DNA from: JALOKP01 sp963800865
GTDB lineage: Bacteria; Acidobacteriota; Polarisedimenticolia; J045
Reading direction: 5' to 3'
NCBI GenBank assembly: GCA_963800865.1
Contig: CAWDCL010000002.1
Span: forward strand, 620,001-684,000
DNA: 64,000 nt
The number at the start of each line of letters is the position of its first letter. Positions within the stretch are counted from its first letter, which is position 1. Shown piece by piece: positions 17,119-26,238 of the stretch. The translations under genes and the position numbers were made by a program. Under the pieces are notes generated by a model. That model was not told where the DNA came from and made no database searches. It saw only the letters and a program-made list of their open reading frames with translations.

Positions 17119-17957
17119 GCCGTCGTTTCCCGCCAGCGGAAGAGGATCTGCGAGGCGCTGCGGATCAGGAAGTCGGTGAAGAGGCCGATGCCGCCGATCA
17201 CCAGCAGGCCGGCGAACGACCACGAGGCCTTCTGGTGCGTGCGCGCGAGCTCGACCATGTAGCCGAGCCCGCGCTCGGGGTTGACGGCCTCGGCCAGGAT
17301 CACGTAGGTCCAGGAGATCGCGTTCATCACCCGGAACGAGTCGAAGATCTCCGGCAGGGCGGCGGGTACGAGCACCGTGCGGACGGCCTGGGCCTTCGTG
17401 GCGCCGAGGGTCAGCGCGGTCTGCACGAGCTCTTCCGGAACCGCGCGGATCGCGGTCACCACAACCGGCAGCAGGTAGACGAAGACGCCGAGGAAGAGGA
17501 AGGCGATCTTCTGCTTCTCATAGATGCCGAACCACAGGATGAGCAGCGGGATGAACGCCGAGATCGGCATGTAGCGCAGCGGCGCCATGATCGGCTCGAA
17601 AACCCGGTTGAAGGGCTCGAAGGCGCCCATCAGGATACCGAGCGGAAGCGCCAGCGCCGCCGCGAGGAAGAACGAGAGCGCGATCCGCCTCGTCGAGATC
17701 AGGATCGCGCTTCCCAGCTCGTGCTGCATGAAGAGTTGCAGCGTGCCTCGCACGACTTCGGTGGGAGACGGGAGGAAATCGGGCGGGGCGAGGTTGCCGT
17801 AGGTGGCGATGCACCAGGCCAGCAGCACCACGCCCGGGGCGACGAGGCCAAGCCACAGCGACAGCGCCTTCGGCAGCGGGGCGCGCAGCGCAAAGTAGTC
17901 CGGCTTGCGCCCGCCGCCCTCCGCCTTCTTTCCGCTTTCCCGTGCCTCCGGGCCCAT
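17115..17957 (-). CDS. ABC transporter permease, SsuC/TauC-like
   Basis: 280-residue inner-membrane permease with about six hydrophobic segments and the EAA loop EELVQTALTLGATKAQA that docks on the ATPase. It belongs to the binding-protein-dependent transport permease family of nitrate/sulfonate importers. A 40-residue polar N-terminal extension precedes the first membrane segment. It begins six bases after the substrate-binding/OmpA gene ends and overlaps the ATPase gene. Confidence 0.92.
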   Translation of the reverse strand: MGPEARESGKKAEGGGRKPDYFALRAPLPKALSLWLGLVAPGVVLLAWCIATYGNLAPPDFLPSPTEVVRGTLQLFMQHELGSAILISTRRIALSFFLAAALALPLGILMGAFEPFNRVFEPIMAPLRYMPISAFIPLLILWFGIYEKQKIAFLFLGVFVYLLPVVVTAIRAVPEELVQTALTLGATKAQAVRTVLVPAALPEIFDSFRVMNAISWTYVILAEAVNPERGLGYMVELARTHQKASWSFAGLLVIGGIGLFTDFLIRSASQILFRWRETTA

Positions 17958-17963
17958 GCCGCG

Positions 17964-19589
17964 TCAGTCCGTCGCCAGGACGACCTTGATGTCGGTCCGG
18001 CGGTTGAGCTGGCGGCCGGCTTCGGTGCTGTTGTCGGCGACCGGGTTCGCCTGCCCGCGACCGATCGTCTGGAAGCGCACCGCGGCGATGTTCGGGAAGT
18101 TGCGCACGATGTAGTTCTTCACCGCGAGCGCCCTGCGCTCGGAGAGCGACATGTTGGCGGTCGCGCTGCCCGTCGAGTCGGTGTTCCCCTCGACGCGCAG
18201 GTAGGTGTTGCCGAACGAGGTCATCGTCTCGCCGAGCGCGTCGAGCACGATGAACGAGCCGGCCATGATCTCGTCCGAACCGGGCGTGAAGTGGATCTGG
18301 ATCTGCTTGTTGATGATCGCGCGGTCCTGCGCCGACGGCGCCTTCGCGGCGAGCGTCGGCTCCTCGACCCGCTGCGCGCCGTAGCTCGCGGCGAGGCTCG
18401 AGAGGAAGCGCGTATCGGCCCACTCGCGCGCCTCGACCGGCCTGGTCACCAGTCCCTTCTTGCGCCAGATCACGAACGCGGTGTTGAAGAGCGTCTCGTA
18501 GTGCCCCTTGCCGCCGGCCAGACCGTAGAACTGCGCGTTGTCGGCGAACGGCGTCAGCTTGAGCCCGGAGAGCATCCCCGAGACGGTCTCGTCGTCCAGC
18601 TTGAGCGCCCTCCCGACGACGGCGTTCGACGTGGCAGGATCGTTCCGGATCATCTCGATCCCCTCGAACCAGCCGTGGAGGAAGTCCCGGACGGTGTCGG
18701 GCGCCCGGTCGATGAGGTCCTGCCGTGCGACGAGCGTGTCGGCAATGATGTTCGTCGCCGCCGTCGTCGAGACGAGCACGTGCGCTTCGTCTCCGCGGGC
18801 GGTGACGGCGGCGGAGAGGTCCGGTTCCCAGGTCACCGCCGCGTCGACCTGTTTGGCCATGAACATCGCGGCGGCGGCCGGAGCGTCCTGCGTGAAGATG
18901 ATGTTCTTCTCCACCACGGCGCGGTCCTCCGGCGAGAGGCCGGACTGCGAGAGCAGGTAGAGCAGCAGGAAGTGCGACGGCGTGAACTGCGTGCAGGCGA
19001 TCTTCCTGCCCTTGAGGTCTTCGATCGACTTGATCGTCGCGAGCGAGACGATGCCGTCGCCGCCGCGCGACCAGTCCTGCATCATGAACGACTTCGCCTT
19101 CAACGACTGCTCGGCGAGGATCGACGCCTCGCGGGCCCAGTTGTCGACGGTGTTCCACATGATGTCGACATCGCCCTTGCGGAACGCCGCCAGCTTGGCC
19201 GCCGGGTCCTCGAGCAGGACGAACTTCACGTCGAGGCCGTAGCGCTGCCTGTAGTTCGAGGCCGCGCTCGGATCCATCCCGCCGTTGAACACGATGCCCG
19301 GCGCGTGACCGGCCCAGGTGTTGATCGCCACCACCAGCGGGCGGGTGAGCTTGCCGGAACTGGCCAGCACCGCGCCGGCCACGCCGGCTCCGCCCGTGCG
19401 GCGGTCGGGATCGGCCGGCGCGTTCTTGAGCGACTCGAAGTCACCCTTGGTGACCGGCTCGGCCTTCGCGGTCCGGTCGGCCCCGACCCAGTTGCGGATG
19501 GCGTCACCCTTGTAATGCCAGACCGCGAAACCGAGGACTCCGAGGATGACGAGCGTAACGAACGCCTTGCCAACGCCAGTGAGTTTCAT
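17964..19589 (-). CDS. Membrane-anchored substrate-binding protein fused to OmpA peptidoglycan-binding domain
   Basis: 541 residues in three parts. An uncleaved N-terminal membrane helix (about residues 8-26) comes first. Next is a taurine/thiamine-precursor-type periplasmic binding domain (about 80-400; e.g. GDVDIMWNTVDNW and GRKIACTQFTPSHF). Last is an OmpA-like domain (about 420-541) with the diaminopimelate-binding pattern: GNTDSTG, NMSLSERRALAV and LNRRTDIKV. The protein would span from inner membrane to cell wall while presenting a ligand site to the ABC permease encoded next. Ordinary importer binding proteins are soluble or lipid-anchored, so the fusion points to wall sensing or tethering rather than simple uptake. 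Upstream is PspA. Confidence 0.9.
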   Translation of the reverse strand: MKLTGVGKAFVTLVILGVLGFAVWHYKGDAIRNWVGADRTAKAEPVTKGDFESLKNAPADPDRRTGGAGVAGAVLASSGKLTRPLVVAINTWAGHAPGIVFNGGMDPSAASNYRQRYGLDVKFVLLEDPAAKLAAFRKGDVDIMWNTVDNWAREASILAEQSLKAKSFMMQDWSRGGDGIVSLATIKSIEDLKGRKIACTQFTPSHFLLLYLLSQSGLSPEDRAVVEKNIIFTQDAPAAAAMFMAKQVDAAVTWEPDLSAAVTARGDEAHVLVSTTAATNIIADTLVARQDLIDRAPDTVRDFLHGWFEGIEMIRNDPATSNAVVGRALKLDDETVSGMLSGLKLTPFADNAQFYGLAGGKGHYETLFNTAFVIWRKKGLVTRPVEAREWADTRFLSSLAASYGAQRVEEPTLAAKAPSAQDRAIINKQIQIHFTPGSDEIMAGSFIVLDALGETMTSFGNTYLRVEGNTDSTGSATANMSLSERRALAVKNYIVRNFPNIAAVRFQTIGRGQANPVADNSTEAGRQLNRRTDIKVVLATD

Positions 19590-19693
19590 GCGTACTCTCC
19601 TTCGACCGCCGTGACACTCGCCTGATCGACCGTGCCCGCCCGATCAGCAACACCCGTCGACTCGGCCGCACCCCGGTGCATCCGGTACGCCCG

Positions 19694-20407
19694 TCACATC
19701 GACTTCTGGCCCTGCGACGCCTGCTGCGCGGCGTACCTGGCCTTCAGCTCGGCCAGCTGCTGCTTGGCCTGCACGTCCCCGGCCTGCGACTTGAGCGCCT
19801 CGAGCCGCGAATCGAGCGACGTGTCGGCCAGCTCCCTCCCGAGATTCGCCTGGGCGATCGTGTTCTTGATGTGCTCGCGCACGTTGTCCAGCGCTTTCAC
19901 CTCGGCGTCGACCGACAGCCCCTCGAGCTGCTCCTGGATCTTGATCCGCGCCTGCGCCGACTGCATCCGTGCCAGCATCACGTCGCGCTCGGCCTTCAGC
20001 TTCTTGATCTCCGACTGCACCTGCAGGATCGACGACTTGGCGTCGTCCGCGTCCTTGCGCGCGGTCTCCATGTCGCCCTGCAGCTCGACGGCCTGGGACG
20101 CGAGCTGGTTCTTCTTCTGGATCAGGATCAGCGCCAGGTCGTCCTGGCCGGTCGCGATCGCCGCGTTGAGTTCTGCGTCGGTCTGCGCCAGATCGGTCGT
20201 CGCCCGCTTCAGGCGCTCGTCGATGTCCTCGCGCCGGCGGATGATCGCCGCCGTCGCCGCCTTCAGTTTCGAGTACTTCCCGACCATCGAGTTGATGGCG
20301 TTCTCGTAGGCGATCTCCGGATGCTCCTTCTCGATGCCGGAAATGAAGATCGAGAGGAACCCCTTGAAGAGGTTTGCGATGCGGGTGAAGAACGCGATGT
20401 CCGACAT
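19694..20407 (-). CDS. pspA: PspA/IM30 (Vipp1) family membrane-remodelling protein
   Basis: 237 residues, mostly helical. The first 25 residues form an amphipathic helix of the type that inserts into stressed membranes, followed by long coiled-coil hairpins (about 40-190), as in the ESCRT-III-like PspA/IM30/Vipp1 family. It is slightly longer than E. coli PspA at the C-terminus (Gln/Ala-rich tail). No pspB, pspC or pspF homologue lies nearby; instead it is embedded in an operon with an ABC transporter and an AAA+ protein. An 104-base gap separates it from the next gene downstream. Confidence 0.88.
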   Translation of the reverse strand: MSDIAFFTRIANLFKGFLSIFISGIEKEHPEIAYENAINSMVGKYSKLKAATAAIIRRREDIDERLKRATTDLAQTDAELNAAIATGQDDLALILIQKKNQLASQAVELQGDMETARKDADDAKSSILQVQSEIKKLKAERDVMLARMQSAQARIKIQEQLEGLSVDAEVKALDNVREHIKNTIAQANLGRELADTSLDSRLEALKSQAGDVQAKQQLAELKARYAAQQASQGQKSM

Positions 20408-20452
20408 GGGGTAGGCTCTCCTTCAGGGGGCGCGGCGGCGCGCCCGCGACCG

Positions 20453-21109
20453 CTACTTCGCCGGCGGGCCGCCGGCCGCTCCGGGCGCGCTCGGATCGAT
20501 CAGTTTCGGCGAGGCCCGCACGATGCGTCCGACCGCTTCCGGGCCGAAGAACTCGAGCACGTGCTGCACCTCGAGTTTCTTCCGGTTGCAGGTCTCCAGC
20601 GTCTTCTTCTGGTTCTCCACTTGCTGGTCCATCGAGGCCCGGATCGAGCGGATCTCCGCTTCCAGCGTCGCGACCCGCTGCCCCGCCGCGTCGCAGAAGG
20701 CCTGGAGGTTAGCGCCGGCCCTGCGCTGGTAGGCGTCGAGCGCCTGGATCTCCTCGCAGGCGGTCTCGATCATCTGCTCGACCGGCACCCCGAACGCCTT
20801 GAGCGACGCTTCGACGATCTGCCGCTTCACCACCGCGTCGGTGCCGGCGGGCAGGCTCTTGAGCAGTCCATCCGCCTTGGCGAGGCGATCCCGGGCCTCG
20901 GCGTCGATGCCGAAGGCCCCGAAGACGGCCTCGAAATCCACGACTCCGTCCGGAGCGTCGGGCAGTTCGCCGACCGGCTCCACCGCGGGCGGCAACGACC
21001 CCGTATCAGGCGCATCCGCACCGGGTTCCGCGGTCTCGGCTCCCTGGTCGTCGCGGACCACGAACCACCCGAGAACGGTGCCGCCCCAGCCCCTCTTGCC
21101 GTCGGTCAT
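20453..21109 (-). CDS. Coiled-coil protein encoded upstream of pspA, unknown function
   Basis: 218 residues starting at an ATG preceded by GAGGGGG. The N-terminus has a short amphipathic or hydrophobic stretch (GWGGTVLGWFVV), then an acidic, Pro-rich linker, a helical domain (about 60-110), and a long coiled coil (about 115-190). Its position as first gene of the operon and its helical make-up suggest a PspA partner or regulator. I recognise no family. The operon promoter lies about 40 bases upstream. Confidence 0.78.
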   Translation of the reverse strand: MTDGKRGWGGTVLGWFVVRDDQGAETAEPGADAPDTGSLPPAVEPVGELPDAPDGVVDFEAVFGAFGIDAEARDRLAKADGLLKSLPAGTDAVVKRQIVEASLKAFGVPVEQMIETACEEIQALDAYQRRAGANLQAFCDAAGQRVATLEAEIRSIRASMDQQVENQKKTLETCNRKKLEVQHVLEFFGPEAVGRIVRASPKLIDPSAPGAAGGPPAK

Positions 21110-21149
21110 GGCCCCCTCGCAGTCGACAGAAACACAGATTTCGCAACAG

Positions 21150-21177
21150 ATTACAGCCGCCGTATGGCTGGTGTCCA
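21150..21177 (-). promoter_or_regulatory. Sigma-70-type promoter of the PspA/ABC/AAA+ operon
   Basis: TGGACA (21172-21177) and TGTAAT (21150-21155) with a 16-base spacer, each five of six to consensus. The predicted start is about 35 bases before the first ATG. No sigma-54 GG-N10-GC pair is found here, unlike the classical enterobacterial psp promoter. Confidence 0.6.
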
Positions 21178-21249
21178 TCGCGGGCAGGCCGTGCGAGGCG
21201 GTCGGCCCCTCGGGAACGCGGTGCGCGGTGAGCCCCGACAGGTGTCGGG

Positions 21250-22575
21250 TCACCGGCTCCGTTCGATCACCCGCCGGATCGCCGCGCACGCCTCCCGCGG
21301 GTTGGCGACCTCGGCAGCATCCGCGAACGGCGCGATCCCGTAGCGCGCCGAGCCGTCGTCGCGACACGACACGACGAGCCAGTCGCCGCGCGACGGCCAG
21401 ATCTCGGGATCGGCGAGCGCTTCGCCGAGCAGCGCCGGTCCGAGCAGGGCGCTGTTTCTCATCCGCGCGAGCGCTGCCGCAATCACGCGCTCCTCCGGGA
21501 CGAACAACTCGGTCTTCGAGCGCTCGAGGCCGTCCATCAACGGATCGGCAATCGGCACGAGGGCTACGTCGAGCGAGACCCGCGGATCACGCTCGCTGCC
21601 CGGTGCGTCGCCGAACCGCTCCCGCAGCGCATCGAACGTCCAACGGCTTGCCCACATCGGAAGTTCGGTGAGGTCGAGGGAAGCGCGCGGCAGGCGGACG
21701 TCGCGCTCGACTCCGCCGTAGCGCCCTTCGTGCCCCCTGTACGCCCCATCGTGCTGGTCACGCGCGCCCCCGGTCCTGCGGTCGCCCTCGAGACGAGCCT
21801 TCTTCAGCGTCGCGCCGTCCGGGATCGACGCGAGGCGATCGGCCCAGGTCAGGCCACCGAGCGTGGCGGACGAGACGAGCCGCACCTCGCGGATCACCTG
21901 CGACTGGATGCTCGGCAGCGTGCGGATCGACACCGGGTCGGCGTCCTTCACCGCCTCGTCGAGCGTGCGGCAGGCCGCTTCGGCATCGCTGCCGGCGCGG
22001 GAGTACGTGCGCGCGGCGCGCTGATCCTCGCTCACCAGCAGATCGAAGCCGTACACTCCATCCCGCTGCGTGCAGACCCAGGCCGGTGCGGTCGACCGTT
22101 CCAACGCGGCCTGATCCAGGGGCTCGACGCCGAACCGCATCCCGGCCCAGGGCAGGGCGTACTCCGACTCGCCCAGACGCCGAAGGAATCCCTGAAGGGC
22201 GTCGTCGAACCGGTCCTCGAGCTCTTTCGTCAGCGACACCGCGATCGTCACCCGGCCCAGCTCGCGTCGATCGACGTTCGCCGTTCCATCGACTCCTCGC
22301 GTCATTCGCTCCTGGAAGAAGGCGACCGCGTAGACCTGTCCGTAGTGCTGCTGCCTGACGCAGGAGAAGGGAGCGGCATCGCAACGTGCGGACGGGAGTT
22401 CCAGCTGCCGGGCGTAGACGCGACGAAGGACCGCCTCGCCGGCGGTCGCGGCCATGACATCGGCGCGAGTGTAGAGAAGCCGATCGACAGGGTCGGCGGC
22501 GAGCGCCACCGCGAACGCGGCAAGAGCGAGGAGGCCGAGGGAACAGGCGGCCAGGGGCCTCGGGCGGCGTGTCAT
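21250..22575 (-). CDS. Exported protein of unknown function
   Basis: 441 residues with a clear N-terminal signal peptide (cleavage after AVALAA). The body has no motif I recognise. Four cysteines lie in the mature part before residue 210 (RCDAAPFSCVRQ, WVCTQRD, EAACRTL), plus two near the C-terminus (VVSCRDD, EACAAI), compatible with disulfides outside the cytoplasm. A hydrophilic GGARDQHDGAYRGHEGRYGG loop interrupts the middle. It lies upstream of the PspA operon on the same strand but is separated by a promoter, so it may be independent. Confidence 0.7.
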   Translation of the reverse strand: MTRRPRPLAACSLGLLALAAFAVALAADPVDRLLYTRADVMAATAGEAVLRRVYARQLELPSARCDAAPFSCVRQQHYGQVYAVAFFQERMTRGVDGTANVDRRELGRVTIAVSLTKELEDRFDDALQGFLRRLGESEYALPWAGMRFGVEPLDQAALERSTAPAWVCTQRDGVYGFDLLVSEDQRAARTYSRAGSDAEAACRTLDEAVKDADPVSIRTLPSIQSQVIREVRLVSSATLGGLTWADRLASIPDGATLKKARLEGDRRTGGARDQHDGAYRGHEGRYGGVERDVRLPRASLDLTELPMWASRWTFDALRERFGDAPGSERDPRVSLDVALVPIADPLMDGLERSKTELFVPEERVIAAALARMRNSALLGPALLGEALADPEIWPSRGDWLVVSCRDDGSARYGIAPFADAAEVANPREACAAIRRVIERSR

Positions 22576-22687
22576 GAGGAAGCGAGCGTATCACCGAGGC
22601 GCGTGACGTGGAGGCGTCGAGCGTCCGGCCGCGCCCCGGGAGGCTCGGCTCGGGCGCGCCGCTGCCGCGAGGCCGCCGGCTCCCGCG

Positions 22688-24094
22688 TCACGCGTCGTAC
22701 GTCGGCTGCCCCCGCTGGATCCGCTTGAGCTTCTCCACGAACGTCGTGCGCTTGAGGTCCAGCAGCTGCGCCGCGCGGGCCTTGTTGCCGCGCGTCAGCT
22801 CGAGGCTCTGCAGGATCAGGTTGCGCTCGATCTCGGAGACGACGCCGCGGAAGTCGAGGCCGTCCTCGGTGACCTGGTAGGAGCCGGCCGGGGCGAGCGA
22901 CTGGCCGTCGACCTCGACCGGCAGGTCGGTCGCGTCGACGAAGGTCCGGCCGCCCGACATCACGGTGGCGAACTCGATCGCGTTCTCCAGCTCGCGGACG
23001 TTGCCGGGCCACTCGTGGCGCATCAGGACGCGCATCGCGTCCTGCGACAGCTCCTTGGCCGGCAGGCGATTGCGCGAAACGTACTTGGTGACGAAGTGCG
23101 CGGCCAGCAGCGGGACGTCGGAGCGCCGCTCGCGCAGCGGCGGGACGAAGACCGGGATCACGTTGAGGCGGTAGAAGAGGTCCTCGCGGAACTCCCCGCG
23201 CTCGACCTTGCCCTTGAGGTCCTCGTTGGTGGCGGCGACGACGCGGACGTCGATCGGGATCGCCGCGGTGCCGCCGACCCGTGTCACCTGGCGGCTCTGC
23301 AGCACGCGCAGCAGCTTGACCTGGAGGTCGGGGCGCATCGTGCCGATCTCGTCCAGGAACAGCGTCCCGCCGCGGGCCAGCTCGAAGCGGCCGGGCTTGT
23401 CGCGATCGGCGCCGGTGAAGGCGCCGCGCACGTGGCCGAACAGCTCGGACTCGATCAGGTTCTCGGGGATCGCGCCGCAGTGGACGGCGACCAGGCGGCC
23501 GCCTTTCCGCACCGGGTGCCGGTAGTGCAGCGCCTGGACGATCAGCTCCTTGCCCACGCCGCTCTCGCCGGTGATCAGCACGGTGCTGTCGACCTGCGTC
23601 ACCTTGTCGAGCAGCTGGAACATCCGCTGCATCGACGGGCTCTTGCCGATGATCCGGTCGAAGCCGGAGCGCTCGGCCAGCTCGGTCCGCAGCTGGACGT
23701 TCTCTTCCCGCAGGGCGCGCGTGTCGGCCGCGCGCTCGATCGCGAACCGCAGCTGGCCGAGCGAGAACGGCTTGGCCAGGTAGTCGGCCGCCCCGTCCCG
23801 CATCGCCTCGACCGCCGTGTCGACCGACGCGAAGCCGGTGACGACCAGCACGACGAGGCCCGGAAAGTGCTCGCGGGCCTGGCGGGTCAGGTCGAGGCCG
23901 TTCTGGCCGGGGAGCTGGATGTCGGTGACCAGGATGTCGGCGGGCTGTTCGACCAGCAGCTTCCAGGCCGCCTCGGCGCGGTCGGCGCCGCGCACCTTGT
24001 GTCCCAGTTCCGCCAGGTACTCGACGATCGTCTGAAGCAGGCCCGGATCGTCCTCCGCCACCACGATGTGAAAGCGCTCGCTCTCCCTCGCCAT
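22688..24094 (-). CDS. NtrC-family sigma-54 response regulator
   Basis: 468 residues with all three domains: receiver with phospho-acceptor Asp58 (ILVTDIQLPG) and Lys108; AAA+ domain with Walker A GESGVGKE (176-183) and the sigma-54-contacting loop GAFTGA (224-229); and a C-terminal Fis-type helix-turn-helix (about 425-460). It activates sigma-54 promoters. Divergent from the flagellar TPR gene, whose promoter is of sigma-54 type, so that promoter is a likely target. No histidine kinase gene adjoins it; the one encoded 2.3 kb away may serve both regulators. Confidence 0.93.
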   Translation of the reverse strand: MARESERFHIVVAEDDPGLLQTIVEYLAELGHKVRGADRAEAAWKLLVEQPADILVTDIQLPGQNGLDLTRQAREHFPGLVVLVVTGFASVDTAVEAMRDGAADYLAKPFSLGQLRFAIERAADTRALREENVQLRTELAERSGFDRIIGKSPSMQRMFQLLDKVTQVDSTVLITGESGVGKELIVQALHYRHPVRKGGRLVAVHCGAIPENLIESELFGHVRGAFTGADRDKPGRFELARGGTLFLDEIGTMRPDLQVKLLRVLQSRQVTRVGGTAAIPIDVRVVAATNEDLKGKVERGEFREDLFYRLNVIPVFVPPLRERRSDVPLLAAHFVTKYVSRNRLPAKELSQDAMRVLMRHEWPGNVRELENAIEFATVMSGGRTFVDATDLPVEVDGQSLAPAGSYQVTEDGLDFRGVVSEIERNLILQSLELTRGNKARAAQLLDLKRTTFVEKLKRIQRGQPTYDA

Positions 24095-24170
24095 GCTCCC
24101 CGTTCCCCTTCCGTCCCGTCGTCTCTGTCCGTTGGCGGCTGACCGTCTCGTGCGCAGTGTCTAGTTGGAA

Positions 24171-24198
24171 TACATAGGCGGCGCGGCGGGGGTGTCAA
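24171..24198 (-). promoter_or_regulatory. Sigma-70 promoter of the NtrC-type regulator
   Basis: A perfect TTGACA (24193-24198) and TATGTA (24171-24176) are spaced by 16 bases on the minus strand. The predicted transcript starts about 70 bases before the regulator's ATG. Confidence 0.6.
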
Positions 24199-24337
24199 GA
24201 GTTCGACCATCGGGAAGGAGTTTCTTGCCGGGTGACGGGGAACCGACGGCGGCGCGGCCCGGCCCGGAATTCACAAGAGAGCGGTATCTCGAGCCCGGTC
24301 AGCGGTTTACATCCTGCCGGTGGGGTCCCGCCGGCGA

Positions 24338-24351
24338 GGCACGTCGCTTGC
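24338..24351 (+). promoter_or_regulatory. Sigma-54 promoter upstream of the TPR/two-component genes
   Basis: GGCACGTCGCTTGC matches the sigma-54 consensus GGCACG-N4-TTGC exactly, with GG and GC separated by ten bases. Transcription would start near 24363, about 30 bases before the GTG start. Confidence 0.8.
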
Positions 24352-24393
24352 TGTTCCGACCGGTCGGTCCCCCGGGACCCATGGAGTCGACCG

Positions 24394-26238
24394 GTGCGGA
24401 AATTCCTGCCGCTCGTGCTGCTGCTCGTGTCCGTCGCCGTGCCCGCCGTGCGCGCGGGCGGGGAGGAGCCTGTCCCGCCGCCCCCCGGCCCGGCGGAGCG
24501 CGAGCGAGACCAGGTCGCCGAGCTCCGCGCGCAGCTCAAGGGAGCGGTCGGGAGCGGGGCCTGGGAGGCGACTGCGCGCGAGCTGCTCGCCGCGCTCGAC
24601 CGCAGCGGCGCTGCATCCGAAGTCGAGATCGTCAAGCTCACCGACGGGCTGCTCGCGCTCTCGCCCGACGACGCGCCCCTGCACTGGCGGCGCGGCAACG
24701 CGCTGCGCCGCCTCGGTCAGGACGAGCGCGCGCTGGCCGACCTGCAGAAGCTGATCCAGCTGGCGCCCGACTCGCCCTACGCGGTCCGCGCGCGGCGCGC
24801 GCTGCCGGCGCTCTACCTGCGGGTGGGACTCGCCCGCGAGGCGGCGCAGGCCGACGAGGAGCTGCTGGCGCAGAAGCTGGTCGACCCGGTCGCGGTCCTG
24901 CCGCGGCTCGCGCAGACCTACTCGAAGCTGGGGCAGCCCACCGAGGTCCGGGCGACGGTCGAGCGGCTGCGCGCGATCGACCGCGAGCGGGCCAACGCCG
25001 ACCGCGACCTGGCGTGGCTCGAGGCCGACGCGATCGAACGGCTCGGGCCGCCGTCGCAGGCCGCGTCGGTGATGCTCGCCTTCGCCGCGCGCTTCCCCGA
25101 CGACCGGCGTCGCGGCGAGGCGCTGGTGCGCGCCGCGCGTGCCCGCGGCGACCTGGGCGACCTGGAGCCGGCGATCGAGATCGCGGGCCAGGCGATCGCC
25201 GAGCCGCTGCCGCCGGCCGCCGCGCAGGGGACGCGCGTCGCGCGCGCCGAGCTGCTGGAGCGCGCCGGGCGCTCGAAGGAAGCGGGCGAGGACTTCCGCT
25301 CCGTGCTGGCGACCAGCTTCGACCCCGGGATGATCGACCGCGTCCTCTCGCGCTACGTGGACATCGAGCTGGAGCGGCGCGGCACGGAGGGCGCGGTCAT
25401 CGCACTCGCGGCCGTGGTGGCCGAGGGGCGGCCAGCCGTGGCCGGGCCAGCGAAGCAGCGGATGGCGGTGCTGCTCGACGGCCTCGCGGCGTCGCGCGAG
25501 GTCCCGGCCGAGCGCGCGGCGTTCGTCGTGCAGCTGGTCGAGAAGGCCGACCCCCGGATGGAGATCCCGCCCGCGCTGCGGCTGGCCGCGGCGCAGCTCT
25601 GGGAGGGGGTCGGCGACTGCGCGCGGGCCTCCAACGAGTACCTGTCGCTCGTGCTCGAGGACCCGCCGGTCAACCGCGACGCGGGGCGCGGGCTGGCGCG
25701 CTGCCGGCCCCAGGCGCAGCCGCCCGGGCTGCCGGCCGACAGCGAGGAGCGGCTGACCGCGCTGCGCCGCGAGCAGCGCTGGGACGTCGCGCGCGAGCTG
25801 GTCAAGACGGTGGAGGCCGGGAAGGGGGCGCCCGACGGCGGGGCCGGCACGCAGCAGCGCCGCGCGCTGGCCGCGCGCGCGGCCTTCGCGGCCAACGACG
25901 CCGCCGGCGTGCGCGAGGCGCTGGAGCCGCTGCCGCGCGTCGACGGCGAGACCGCGCTGCTGCGCGGCGACTTCTACGCGACGCAGGGGGACTGGACGCG
26001 CGCCTGCCGCGACTACGACGCCGCGCGGGCCGCGATCGCGCTGGCCTACCAGGCCGACTGGCTCGAAGTGCGGCTGGCCGAGTGCGAGGCGCGGCGCGGC
26101 GATGCCAAGGCCGCGCGGGTGCGTCTCGCCGCGGTGATCGATGGGAAGCCCCCGGAGCCGGTGGCGACCGCGGCGGCGCTGCTCCTGCCGCGGCTGTCGG
26201 CGCTGGCCGGCGCGGCGGCGCGGGAGAGCGCGCGATGA
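24394..26238 (+). CDS. Exported TPR-repeat protein at head of flagellar two-component operon
   Basis: 614 residues. A signal peptide (VRKFLPLVLLLVSVAVPAVRA) begins at the GTG chosen as start; longer open frame upstream lacks any such feature and would precede the transcription start. The rest is helical, Ala/Arg/Leu-rich, with several TPR-like pairs (e.g. DAPLHWRRGNALRRLGQDER). A role is not evident; TPR proteins of this kind scaffold envelope complexes. The sigma-54 promoter and the downstream kinase/regulator pair tie it to the flagellar programme. It ends in an ATGA overlap with a small duplicated ORF. Confidence 0.8.
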   Translation: MRKFLPLVLLLVSVAVPAVRAGGEEPVPPPPGPAERERDQVAELRAQLKGAVGSGAWEATARELLAALDRSGAASEVEIVKLTDGLLALSPDDAPLHWRRGNALRRLGQDERALADLQKLIQLAPDSPYAVRARRALPALYLRVGLAREAAQADEELLAQKLVDPVAVLPRLAQTYSKLGQPTEVRATVERLRAIDRERANADRDLAWLEADAIERLGPPSQAASVMLAFAARFPDDRRRGEALVRAARARGDLGDLEPAIEIAGQAIAEPLPPAAAQGTRVARAELLERAGRSKEAGEDFRSVLATSFDPGMIDRVLSRYVDIELERRGTEGAVIALAAVVAEGRPAVAGPAKQRMAVLLDGLAASREVPAERAAFVVQLVEKADPRMEIPPALRLAAAQLWEGVGDCARASNEYLSLVLEDPPVNRDAGRGLARCRPQAQPPGLPADSEERLTALRREQRWDVARELVKTVEAGKGAPDGGAGTQQRRALAARAAFAANDAAGVREALEPLPRVDGETALLRGDFYATQGDWTRACRDYDAARAAIALAYQADWLEVRLAECEARRGDAKAARVRLAAVIDGKPPEPVATAAALLLPRLSALAGAAARESAR

